This document shows, in pieces, positions 1 to 12,300 of a DNA stretch of 64,000 nucleotides (position 1 is its first letter; each line of letters begins with the position of its first letter). The position numbers and the translations under genes were made by a program. Below the pieces are notes generated by a model. That model was given only the letters and a program-made list of their open reading frames with translations. It ran no database searches and had not been told where the DNA came from. The DNA is from Sabellastarte sp. h YS-2021. Lineage: Eukaryota; Annelida; Polychaeta; Sabellida; Sabellidae. The stretch covers positions 47,605,028-47,669,027 of the forward strand of contig OZ024936.1 of the NCBI GenBank assembly GCA_964017235.1, given 5' to 3'.

Positions 1-89
1 CTTCCATTATATGTGTTGACAAGTAAAGTGGCAGTTTAAAAATCATGCCACAGTATTTCAGGAAAATGCTCTCGACACCGAGACACCAC

Positions 90-236
90 GCCTACCGACC
101 CACCCTTAATACAGAGGGGCATTATATGAAAAACGATACAATCTCTCAGTGAATGATCTTGCCAAGGACTGAACCCCAGACCTTCCACTCTGATGTCCAC
201 CACCCTAACCACAAAGCCATTGAGACAGCACTTAAT
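90..236 (-). mobile_element. tRNA-derived SINE (head region)
   Basis: On the minus strand an A-box-like TGGCTTTGTGGTTAGG (complement of 205-220) is followed about 30 nt later by a B-box-like GGTTCAGTCC (complement of 166-175). This is the pol III promoter layout of a tRNA. The acceptor stem does not close and the sequence continues into a non-tRNA body, so this is a SINE or tRNA pseudogene and not a tRNA gene. It sits 40 nt past the donor of SNX17 exon h. Confidence 0.6.
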
Positions 237-276
237 ATTTCTTATTTAAAATAACTGCAAACAACTTGATGTGTAC

Positions 277-399
277 CTGATCTGATGTGACAGTAATCCA
301 CTGCAGTGTGTCTTTACACATCAGATATTCAAATGACAACTCCAGTCTGGAGTAGGAGTGATTGTTCTGGTTCTCATGACCTGACTCTTGTTCTGGGTA
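277..399 (-). CDS. SNX17: SNX17 exon h (FERM F3), 123 bp
   Basis: The acceptor is gttttgtatttcag|TACCCAG and the donor is GATCAG|gtacac. Forty-one codons in phase 0 include an acidic/polar insert (PEQESGHENQNNHSY) and then SRLELSFEYLMCKDTLQWIT followed by VTSDQ. This matches the F3 lobe that forms the NPxY-binding groove. The following exon, expected to carry the rest of F3, lies outside the window. Confidence 0.93.
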
Positions 400-3300
400 C
401 TGAAATACAAAACAAAAGTGAAAGTAAAATGTCAAAATTTGGGTATTATGTCCCATAGGTCACATACGTCATCACTCCTGTAAGAAAGAGTCGTCATTGG
501 TTGCCTATCAAGCATTGCTCTGTTTTCAAGACGGCCCTATTGGTGTACAAGTTTCTACATAGTGGTTATCCTAAATACTTTGAACCTTTCCTTAAACCTA
601 AACATAGTGTCTACAAAACTCGTGGAAGTCAATCTGATGGCATGCTGCTTGAGGTCCTGCATCAATTTGAAAAATTTTGTTGTAATTTTAATTTTTATTA
701 GATAAATACTTACAATTTCCTGACCATAGCTATTTGTTGGTGCCATCCAACTCACTGGCCAACGTTGAGAAACGTTTTAAGCTACCTTAAGAAGCCAGTG
801 AGTGAGTGTGGAAGTAGGAAGCCCCCCAATGGTCATGTGACCACGCCAATTGGCGCCATTCATTGTTTTTGTTGCAAAGCTCACCCCTCGTACCCTAGTA
901 CTGACTCTGCGGGGAGGCTGGGGGGGACTATCCTGGTCAGGAAATGGTAAGTATTTATCTAATAAAAATTAAAATTACAACAAAATTTTTCAATTTTATT
1001 GCGAAAAATACACTTACCATTTCCTGACCATAGCTGAATTCAGCCTTCATGGATGGCGGGTAGTACTAGAATATAAAGACCCTAGTTACAAACCAAATGA
1101 ACAGTAATAAAGCACACCACAAGCATACAAGCATTCATACCCAGACTCACCTCAATCACGAGGAAGCCGATCTGTTGAGTATTACTGTGGAAGCCATAAT
1201 CCATCTATTGATACCGTTCATACTACCACCACTAACATCAAGAAAACAGCCAACTAACATCAAACTGAAATATTTACAGCTGTACACCCATCTCAGAACT
1301 CATCTGAAAAACAAGAAGCCAAATATAAGAAAACAATACAAATACTGGCTTCAAAATACAATAACATAGTCCAAATAGAATGACATTATAATAATAGAAT
1401 ACTAATAATGACATTACCTATTAACAATTTACAACATGTTGAGCCGCCACCACAGGCCCAATTTTCATTACATCACCATTATGCCAGCACAAATCTTTCA
1501 GATAAAAATTTGTGAACGTTGAATGGCTTCTCCAAAAGCAAGAAGCCATTATCTCATCTAGAGCAACTCCTCCCTTAAAAGCCAAAGAGGCAGCCAAAGC
1601 TCTAACCTCATGTGCCTTGACCTGGGAAACATTTTGAACCTCCTGATCAGACTTTTGGTAGGCCAAAATGATAGACTGTTTGATCCAAGAAGATATAGTA
1701 GCCTTAGAGATATCTTTTGAGTAGCCCTCCTTAATAGCTACAAAAAGAAGTTTCTTGCCTTTCCTGAGATCTTTTGTTTTGTCAAGATAATATCTCAAAG
1801 CTCTCACTGGACAAAGAGACTTATCCTGAATCAAGGAAGGATCCAATGTAGGTTTCAAAGCAGGGATCACTACCGGTTGAATAGCCAAGGGTCCCTCAGA
1901 AGCCAACTGATTTTTAGCTATGAAAGCAGTTGAAGGTGAAAAAGTAACTTCTGACCAATCCCTTTTCCTACTGAAGGAGTCAAAAGTCCAAGCATGGATC
2001 TCACTACGCCTCTTACCAGATGCTAGAGCCAACAGAAAAACTGTCTTAAAAGTCAAAATCTTAAGATCAGCTTTACCCAAAGGTTCAAAAGGAGCCCGAG
2101 TGAGGGCAAGTAGGACCAAGGACAAGTCCCAGTTAGGAATAGACCTATTTGCTGAAGGTCTGTCCCTATGGAAACTAGCAATCAAGCGATTCAAATCCAA
2201 ACTTTGAGAAACCATTTGACCTGCAGAGCCTAACCCATCTGCTACTGAGGTTCTATAACCAGCAATAGTTCTAGGTTTCAAGTTCCTATCAGTGAAAAGA
2301 TGATTCAGAAAATCAGCTATCTGAGGAATAGTTGGTTTTGTGACATCCACCTGATTCTCCTGGGCCCACTTTTGAAATATGGCCCACCTTGAATCATATA
2401 CTCGCCTTGAGGATTCTCTCTGAGGTGCCTTAATTCTATCTGCCACCTCAACAGAGAATACTCCTTGACCTTCTTGTAGGAGTCCAGATACCAAGCATGG
2501 AGGTTCAGATACTCCAGATTCTTGTGGAATCTGAGACTGAAGGGTTGCTTCAGGAGATTGTACACTTGAGGAAGCCTCAGTGGAACCTTGGCTGACAATT
2601 CCACCAGATCCCAAAACCAAGGCATCCCCGGCCACCCTGGTGCTATCACAATGACTCTGCACCTGTAGGTGATCATTTTCTGAACTAACTGAGGAAGGAT
2701 GGCTACTGGACAAAAAGCATAGGCGTCCAGAGCCTCCCAAGAGATGTTCAATGCATCTATCTGCCAGGCCTTCGTCTGGGACAGGAGATACGTAGGTTGG
2801 AAGCTTGGCATTCAAGCTGGTGGCAAACAGATCCACCATTGGCTTGTGCCAAACTTGGCAAATTCCTTGAAAGACCTGAGGATGCAAAGACCACTCCGTC
2901 TGAATGGCCTTGTCCCTCCTGGACAGGGAATCTGCTATCACATTGAGATTCCCTGGAATATGTCTGGCCCTGATCTGGATCTCCCTGGCATTGGACCAAG
3001 CCAGAATTCTCCACATCAAAGCACACATTTCGAAGGAGTGAGTGCCTCCTTCCTTGTTGATATAGGAGACCACAGTTGAGTTGTCTGAAGAAACCAACAC
3101 TATTTTTTGCCTTAATTGTCCTTGAAAATGTTTCAGAGCTAGAAAAACAGCTTTCAGTTCCAAAATATTGATATTGAAGTCTTTTTCTGATGGCTGCCAG
3201 AACCCACTTACAGTACAATTGTTCAAGTGAGCCCCCCAACCCTTCTCTGATGCATCTGTGAACATCAGAATGTTGTGTTCTTTCTGATGCAGATTCGAAC

Positions 3301-6300
3301 CCTTGAGTAAGTTTTGAGGATCCATCCACCAAGCCAGATGGTCCTTTATCAACTGAGAAATTGGGACCACCTTGTCCAATGACTGGGGAAACTGCCAGTT
3401 GGTCTTCAGAAACCACTGAAACGGTCTCTTATGGATCCGACCCAAAGGAACTGTTTTCTCCATGGAAGCCATGACCCCAATTAGTGACATGAGCTTCCTT
3501 GGAGTAGTGTTGTGACCTTGCAAAATGGAAACTGCCAAAATTTTGAGCTTGTCCAATTTCTTTTGATTTGGGTAGACCAAACCTTCTCGAAGGTTGAACC
3601 GATAACCCAGAAACTCGAGATCCTGAGTTGGATTGAGTTCTGATTTTTTCAAATTGACAATCCAACCCAACTTTCCGACTAGACTGATCAATTTCTGAAC
3701 ATCCCGAGCACAAGAATCCGGATCTTTGGCCCTCACCAGCCAATCGTCCAAATACTGATGGATTCGAACCCCTTGTGAAAGAGCTATGAACTTGACCTCC
3801 TTCACCACTCGAGTGAACTCCAATGGAGCTGTCGCAATCCCGAAGGGTAGGGCTCTGAACTGGTACGCTTGACCCTGTACATGAAAGCGCAGATACTTTT
3901 GAAACTTTTGGTGTATGGGTACATGAAAATAAGCATCAGTGAGATCTATGGAAGCCACCCACTCGCCTGCTTGAAGAGAAGCCCGAATGACTTCTGCAGT
4001 TTCCATTTTGAAAGTGGGAACATGTAAGAATGTATTTACCACACTGAGATCTATTACTGGTCGCCATTTGTTTTCTGGTTTTGGAACCAGAAACAAACGA
4101 CTGTAGAATCCGAGAGAGTTCTTGTTTTGAACCGGAACCACTGCCCTTTTTTGAACCATTTGTTGAACCGCCTCCAGCAAAGCTTTTTGCTTCACTGGAG
4201 CCGAATAACTGCTTTTGATGGTCGGAAACCGGGTCAGAGGTGGTTTTTCTTTGAATGGAAGACAATAGCCCTGTTTCAGAACAAGAACTACCCTCGGATG
4301 CACCTTGAAACTTTCCCACACTTTCCAATAACCTTGTAAACGGGAACCAGGAAACTTTGTGCTTACCTCCATGCAGTCACTTCCTCCTGCCCCTACCCCC
4401 TCGGGCAGAGCCTCTGTTAGAATTGTAGGAACCAGACTGTCTTTTGTTCTGATCACCTTGCTTGTTTTGCTGACGAAAATTCTGAAACGCAGCATTCTGG
4501 TACCTGTTTTGTGACTGATCTTTCTTGGAATCTGCGAAATTTCGGGAACCATAAGATTCACTTCTGTGTTTCTTGAAAGCCGGCTCCCGGTTGATTTGAC
4601 TCCATGGGATGAAGTTCTGTTCAACCTCAGACAACACTTTAGAATTAAATAATTCTTTCTTGGTCAAAGAAGCATTTCTGAGTCTAGCAATATCCTTATC
4701 TGTCACATCTCCATGACACAGTTTGAGAAAATTGTCCCTTCTATTCAGCAACATATTAGAAGCCAAAGACATTGAAGTATCCAAAACATCATCCAGGGCC
4801 TTACCCAAGCACCCCATAGTGGTAGACTGGAGATGAAGACAATTTTGCAAGAAATTCATACTTTGTTGAATGTCTTCTTGATCCACTGACTCCTTCATCT
4901 TAGACACCTCCGAAAACATTTCATTTGTAGACTTTTCAATTGCAGACTTAAACCAAAACACATGATTCAAAATCTGAATAGTCTCCCTAGAAACTGATTC
5001 CCAAGCCAAGTACTGTTTCATTGGAGTGACAACTGAGGTAGGAGCTTGATAGGGAGAAGCTGCAATATTCTTGAAAGCATCCTGAATCCTAGGAGCAGCT
5101 AGAGAAAAAGATTGAGGAGATACTTGATAAAAGCGCATTTGAGGCTTTGGAAAAGACAAAAACTGTCCTTTAGACAAAGGAGGGTGATGGGGATCATTGT
5201 CATCCACATTACTACTTCCTAATGCTGAAAACTCTTTATATTTCTAAAGTTCTACCAAAGGTTGAGCCGGAGGCAAAGCCATTGACTGTTGTGCAGACTT
5301 TTTAACCTGATCCCTTCCAGAAAACACTGAGGGAGGTACAAAGCATTCCACATCCTTGACTTCCAGATCCAACCACTTTTTAATGGTTTCTAAAGTCTCA
5401 GAATAAGCTGGAGAATCATCCTCCAAAGAGGTAATTTCACCTTGTTCCACATCCGGATCCGGTTCATCAGAAGATTGAGACAAAGTCCTCTTCCTAGAAG
5501 AAACCAAACCGGTTTCCTGATGAGTGTGAGAAGCCGAAGCTTGCTGTTCAAACTCTGTCCTAGTCAGAGTGGCTGACCTTCTCTCCAGTCGACCGGGAAG
5601 CACAGACGAACTGGCAGAAGCCGAAGCTTTAGAAATCTCCACCGGTTGCTTAGCAACCTGTAAACTGTCCCTGCCAGAGTTACGACTGCTGACAGTTTCA
5701 GTCCCTTTCTGCTCTAAATTCTGCAATCTTTGAGAAAAAGAAGCAAATTCAGTAAAAAACCTGTCCAACTTGTCTTCTAAAGACTTATTCTTTTGAGAAG
5801 AAATAGCTTGAGAAGCCACAGAAGCCGCAGATTCGTCCTCATCCAACAAAGAATCATCAATGTTCACCTCTTTTTTGTTATCCACAAAAACAGAAGAATT
5901 CTGATCCTTCTTGCTTTTATATCTGTTCCTATTCTTAATTTTCTTCTTCTGTTCTTCAGAAAACGAGGAACAAACAAGGCAATCTGAAGAATTAGCACAG
6001 GGGTCGTCACCCTTATAGTCATATCTGCATTTAGGACAATAATGGTGGTCGTCCCAATCTGCCATAAAATGGCCACAAAAAGAACTTTTCCTTTGTCCTT
6101 TCTTAACTTTATCCTGAGTAGACATTGTTAAAACAGATGCCTTACCTCAGAACAAACACAATCCACAATAAATCCACAAAACTTCCACAAAAAACGAATA
6201 TTTCCAAAACACATCCACACTCAAGGATGGCCAACAAAAACAATGAATGGCGCCAATTGGCGTGGTCACATGACCATTGGGGGGCTTCCTACTTCCACAC

Positions 6301-9300
6301 TCACTCACTGGCTTCTTAAGGTAGCTTAAAACGTTTCTCAACGTTGGCCAGTGAGTTGGATGGCACCAACAAATAGCTATGGTCAGGAAATGGTAAGTGT
6401 ATTTTTCGCAATAAAAATACAAGTCTACAAAGCATTTTGGCCTCAGCATTAAAAATGATGCCCCAAGGATTTGGAATGATCTGCCTGATGATGTACAATC
6501 AGCAAATCTCTCTCTCTTCATTCAGGAAGAAGTTGAAAACCTATCTCTTTGCCAAGCATACCCACCCTAGCTTTTCTGGTCTTGTCTTTGTCTTTCTCCA
6601 TGGCGCAGACCCCTGCAATGCTTTTGATTTAATGATTATGATCTCTGATTTCTGACATTATGCCCCTTAGAGAATGTCAATAGATGGAGATTAAGCGCTA
6701 TAAAAGTACTATTAGAATTGGAATAGGTCGTATCAGTTCATACTTTCAGTCACTACACATGCTGAATTTGAAGTCATGATAACAGAGGTTAGAGCCAATC
6801 AGGGATGAGGCCAATGCAATAGATGCAAAAAAGTGATAGAAAAGTAATAGCTTAATGTTATAATAAAAGATTTCAAAATGTGGGAAGCAATCACAAGTCT
6901 AGAGTAACAGAAAGAGATTGAAAATAGCATCAGAGATGCCCGTACCCCTGGGGAAATAATTCTCAACATCATCAGACATAGAAGTATTGAAACAGTAGAA
7001 AGATCAGAATACTTTCAGAGCAGTGTCAGTTATATAAAGCTCCAAATAAAGTTTACGTAGAGAAAATAACATCTAAGAGAAAGAAAATGTATATAAAGAT
7101 AAAGTATTAAAACAAGACAATGCAATAACAATCAGTACAATATTAATCAGTAAACTAAAAATTATGAAGCTGTAAAATTTACTTAGTATTAAAACAAGAT
7201 AATACAATAGCAAGCTGACAACATTAATCAGTAAGCTAAAAATTATGAAGCTGCAAAATTTATTAATTGGAGAAAAGCTGTCAATAGAAATGGTACAATT
7301 ATGTAAATGTACATGTAATAATCAGTTGCAGCAATCCATATATCTTTGTCATAAGAGAAACATATCTCAAATATGGCAGGTGAACACACTTTGGCAAAGC
7401 CAAAGTTAAAAGGTCACACCATGATGCGCACCCCCTAACCAATGTCCCTACCAAGTGTCAAACTTCTACACCTTACGGAATCCAAGAAATAGCCCAGACA
7501 AGATTTTAAAAGTCATGGTCACTACAACAAGGTCAAGGTCAAATCAAGATCACACCATGATGATTCACACCTACAACCTTCAACCAATGTTCCTACCAAG
7601 TATCAACTTCCAACACCTTATGTTTTCCGAGATAAAGCCTGGACAAGATTTTATAGGTCAAGGTTAAAGGTTAAATCAAGGTCACACCATCATGTCGCAC
7701 ACCAACCCTCAGCCAGTGTTCCTACCAAGTATCTCGCTTCCTATACTTTACGGTACCCAAGATATAACCCAGACAAGATTTTATAGGTCAAGGTCACTAT
7801 GGCAAGGTCAATTCAAGGTCACACCATGATGTTGCACACTTACACCCCATAACCAATGTCCCTACCAAGTATCAACTTCCTACACCTTATGGTTTCTGAG
7901 AAACAGCCTGGACAAACTTTTACCCGCCACCCACCCGGACACCATGGGTAAAAACAATACCCCCAGAGCGTTATGGGCTGTGGGGTAAAAACTGGATTTT
8001 CATCTGTAAATTTATTCATTTTTAAGTTTTAAAATTTGCCAGTAACTTTTCAGTTGGGCCATTAACTTTTTTTAAATTACTGGCCCTGTTAGCTAGCAAC
8101 AATTTTTTAGCAGTTGTGAACACTGAATCTGTACAAGTAAAATCAGTACACGACCAATACTGATTTAAGGGGAACCAGACCTCAAAACCACAATATGCTG
8201 TACAGTTGTTGTTCTAAGTGGTAGTTGGCAATTAACAAGAAGCAAACGAAGTGGCTAGTGAAGGTTTTACTTGTAAAGAGTCTAATGTACAGGAAATTTG
8301 TTGAAGACAATTCTAACATGACACGGCTGTGTCCGCGATTCTGATTGGTCGAGAGCTATGGTAAAACCTCGATATACATGTTGGCTGTTCCATTGTCATC
8401 CCACCGCAAGTAACAACTAGAAATAGGCCGCCCTGTTGATAGTAGATGCGAATAGAAACAGGATAGCATAGAAGAACACACATTATCATGTGTAATGTCC
8501 ACCCATGAACCTTTTGCCCAAATTGTACAGTAGTCTTACAAGACCCTGTTTCATTTGTAAAATATATCAATGATGCTTAAATATTTGTTAGTGTAGATGT
8601 AAATTATTTCAGCTTCATGCCTTTTTGCATTGGTTGGGTTGAAAATTTTGACGAAATCACTCTATCTTGCACGGTTAAGAAGATAGAAGCAAATTCCTGT
8701 TTTTCTATTTTTGGCAAAAATTTGAAAATTCAAAATGGCCGCCATTTTTGGGAAAAGGAAATTTTTTTGAAAATGGCCAAGAGTACATTTCTTAGATACC
8801 CTATGGGTCGAAAATTTCAACAAAATAACTCTATTTTGCACGGTTAAGGCCAGTTTGTGTTTTTCCATTTTGGGCAAAAATTCGAAAATTCAAAATGGCT
8901 GCCATTTTTGGGGAGGGGAAAATTTTTTGAAAATTGCAAAGATTACATTCCTTAGATACCCTGTGGGTTGAAAAATTTCGACGAAATCGCTCTATCTCGC
9001 ATGGTTAAGGAGATAGAAGCAAATTTGTGTTTTGCCATTTTTGGCAAAAATTTGAAAATTCAAAATGGCCGCCATTTTAAGGGAGGGGAAATTTTTTTTT
9101 AAATTGCCAAGAATACAATGCTCAAATACCTGTGGGTCGAAAATTTCGACGAAATCGCTCTATCTCGCATGGTTAAGGAGATAGAAGGAAATTTGTGTTT
9201 TGCCATTTTTGGCAAAAATTCGAAAATTCAAAATGGCCGCCATTTTTGGGGAGGGGAAAATTTTTGGAAAATTGCAAAGATTGCATTGCTTAGATACCCT

Positions 9301-12300
9301 GTGCGTCGAAAATTTTGACGAAATCGCTCTATCTCGCACGGTTAAGGAGATAGAAGCAAATTTGTGTTTTGCCATTTTTGGCAAAAATTCGAAAATTCAA
9401 AATGGCCGCCATTTTTGGGGAGGGGAAAATTTTTTTAAAATTACCAAGAGTATAATGCTCAGATACCCTGTGGGTCGAAAATTTTGACGAAATCGCTCTA
9501 TCTGGCACGGTTAAGGAAATAGAAGCAAATTTGTGTTTTGCCATTTTTGGCAAAAATTCGAAAATTCAAAATGGCCGCCAATTTTGGGGAGGGGAAAATT
9601 TTTTGAAAATTGCAAAGATTGCATTCCTTAGATACCCTGTGGGTCGAAAATTTCGACGAAATCGCTCTATCTCGCACGGTTAAGGAGATAGAAGCAAATT
9701 AGTGTTTTGCCATTTTTGGCAAAAATTGGAAAATTCAAAATGGCCGCCATTTTTGGGGAGGGGAAAATTTTTTGAAAATTGCAAAGAGTACACTCCTCAG
9801 ATACCCTGTGGGTCGAAAATTTCGACGAAATCGCTCTATCTCGCACGGTTAAGGAGATAGAAACAAATTTGTGTTTTGCCATTTTTGGCAAAAATTCGAA
9901 AATTCAAAATGGCCGCCATTTTTGGGGAGGGGAAAATTTTTTGAAAATTGCAAAGAGTACACTCCTTAGATACCCCGTGGGTTGAAAATTTCGACGAAAT
10001 CGCTCTATCTCACACGGTTAAGGAGATAGAAGGAAATTTGTGTTTTGCCATTTTTGGCAAAAATTCGAAAATTCAAAATGGCCGCCATTTTTGGGGAGGG
10101 GAAAATTTTTTTGAACATTGCAAATATTACATTCCTTAGATACCCTGTGGGTCGAAAATTTCCACGAAATCGCTCTATCTCGCACGGTTAAGGAGATAGA
10201 AGCAAATTTGTGTTTTGCCATTTTTGGCAAAAATTCGAAAATTCAAAATGGCCGCCATTTTTGGGGAGGGGAAAATTTTTTGAAAATTGCAAAGAGTACA
10301 CTCCTTAGATACCCTCTGGGTTGAAAATTTCGACGAAATCGCTCTATCTCGCACGGTTAAGGAGATAGAAGCAAATTTGTGTTTTGCCATTTTTGGCAAA
10401 AATTCGAAAATTCAAAATGGCCGCCATTTTTGGGGAGGGGAAAATTTTTGGAAAATTGCAGATTGCATTCCTTAGATACCCTGTAGGTCGAAAATTTCGA
10501 CGAAATCACTCTATCTCGCACGGTTAAGGAGATAGAAGCAAATTTGTGTTTTGCCATTTTTGGCAAAAATTCGAAAATTTAAAATGGCCGCCATTTTTGG
10601 GGAGGGGAAATTTTTTTGAAAATTGCAAATATTACATTCCTCAGATACCCTGTGGGTCGAAAATTTCGACGAAATCGCTCTATCTCGCACGGTTAAGGAG
10701 ATAGAAGCAAATTAGTGTTTTGCCATTTTTGGCAAAAATTGGAAAATTCAAAATGGCCGCCATTTTTGGGGAGGGGAAAATTTTTTGAAAATTGCAAAGA
10801 GTACACTCCTCAGATACCCTGTGGGTCGAAAATTTCGACGAAATCGCTCTATCTCGCACGGTTAAGGAGATAGAAACAAATTTGTGTTTTGCCATTTTTG
10901 GCAAAAATTCGAAAATTCAAAATGGCCGCCATTTTTGGGGAGGGGAAAATTTTTTGAAAATTGCAAAGAGTACACTCCTTAGATACCCTGTGGGTCGAAA
11001 ATTTCGACGAAATCGCTCTATCTCACACGGTTAAGGAGATAGAAGGAAATTTGTGTTTTGCCATTTTTGGCAAAAATTCGAAAATTCAAAATGGCCGCCA
11101 TTTTTGGGGAGGGGAAAATTTTTTGAAAATTGCAAATATTACATTCCTTAGATACCCTGTGGGTCGAAAATTTCCACGAAATCGCTCTATCTCGCACGGT
11201 TAAGGAGATAGAAGCAAATTTGTGTTTGGCCATTTTTGGCAAAAATTCGAAAATTCAAAATGGCCGCCATTTTTGGGGAGGGGAAAATTTTTTGAAAATT
11301 GCAAAGATTGCATTCCTTAGATACCCTGTAGGTCGAAAATTTCGACGAAATCACTCTATCTCGCATGGTTAAGGAGATAGAAGCAAATTTGTGTTTTGCC
11401 ATTTTTGGCAAAAATTCGAAAATTTAAAATGGCCGCCATTTTTGGGGAGGGGAAATTTTTTTGAAAATTGCAAATATTACATTCCTCAGATACCCTGTGG
11501 GTCGAAAATTTCGACGAAATCGCTCTATCTCGCACGGTTAAGGAGATAGAAGCAAATTAGTGTTTTGCCATTTTTGGCAAAAATTGGAAAATTCAAAATG
11601 GCCGCCATTTTTGGGGAGGGGAAAATTTTTTGAAAATTGCAAAGAGTACACTCCTCAGATACCCTGTGGGTCGAAAATTTCGACGAAATCGCTCTATCTC
11701 GCACGGTTAAGGAGATAGAAACAAATTTGTGTTTTGCCATTTTGGGCAAAAATTCGAAAATTCAAAATGGCCGCCATTTTTGGGGAGGGGAAAATTTTTT
11801 GAAAATTGCAAAGAGTACACTCCTTAGATACCCTGTGGGTCGAAAATTTCGACGAAATCGCTCTATCTCACACGGTTAAGGAGATAGAAGGAAATTTGTG
11901 TTTTGCCATTTTTGGCAAAAATTCGAAAATTCAAAATGGCCGCCATTTTTGGGGAGGGGAAAATTTTTTGAAATTTGCAAATATTACATTCCTTAGATAC
12001 CCTGTGGGTCGAAAATTTCCACGAAATCGCTCTATCTCGCACGGTTAAGGAGATAGAAGCAAATTTGTGTTTGGCCATTTTTGGCAAAAATTCGAAAATT
12101 CAAAATGGCCGCCATTTTTGGGGAGGGGAAAATTTTTTGAAAATTGCAAAGATTGCATTCCTTAGATACCCTGTAGGTCGAAAATTTCGACGAAATCCCT
12201 CTATCTCGCACGGTTAAGGAGATAGAAGCAAATTTGTGTTTTGCCATTTTTGGCAAAAATTCGAAAATTCAAAATGGCCGCCATTTTTGGGGAGGGGAAA

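Larger units (their letters stand above)
676..6424 (-). mobile_element. DIRS-type tyrosine-recombinase retrotransposon, nearly complete
   Basis: This 5.75-kb element has the DIRS layout on the minus strand: inverted terminal repeats (711-874 and 6232-6396), gag, a pol with RT, RNase H and tyrosine recombinase, and an internal complementary region next to the 3' ITR (936-1034). DIRS elements reverse-transcribe into a circle and integrate through the recombinase without target-site duplication. It sits inside a LINE tail, which reads across the insertion. The coding region is largely open but carries one stop in gag and two apparent frame changes in pol. The 1035-1420 stretch is 3' untranslated sequence. 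Confidence 0.92.

Noticed and set aside
90..236. Functional tRNA gene
   Set aside because: A and B boxes are present but no closed acceptor stem or clear anticodon arm; a SINE head fits better.
2757..3416. Extra minus-strand ORF inside DIRS pol, and similar ones at 3429-3743 and 3936-4328
   Set aside because: Off-frame shadows of the pol frame; they show none of the RT, RNase H or recombinase motifs.
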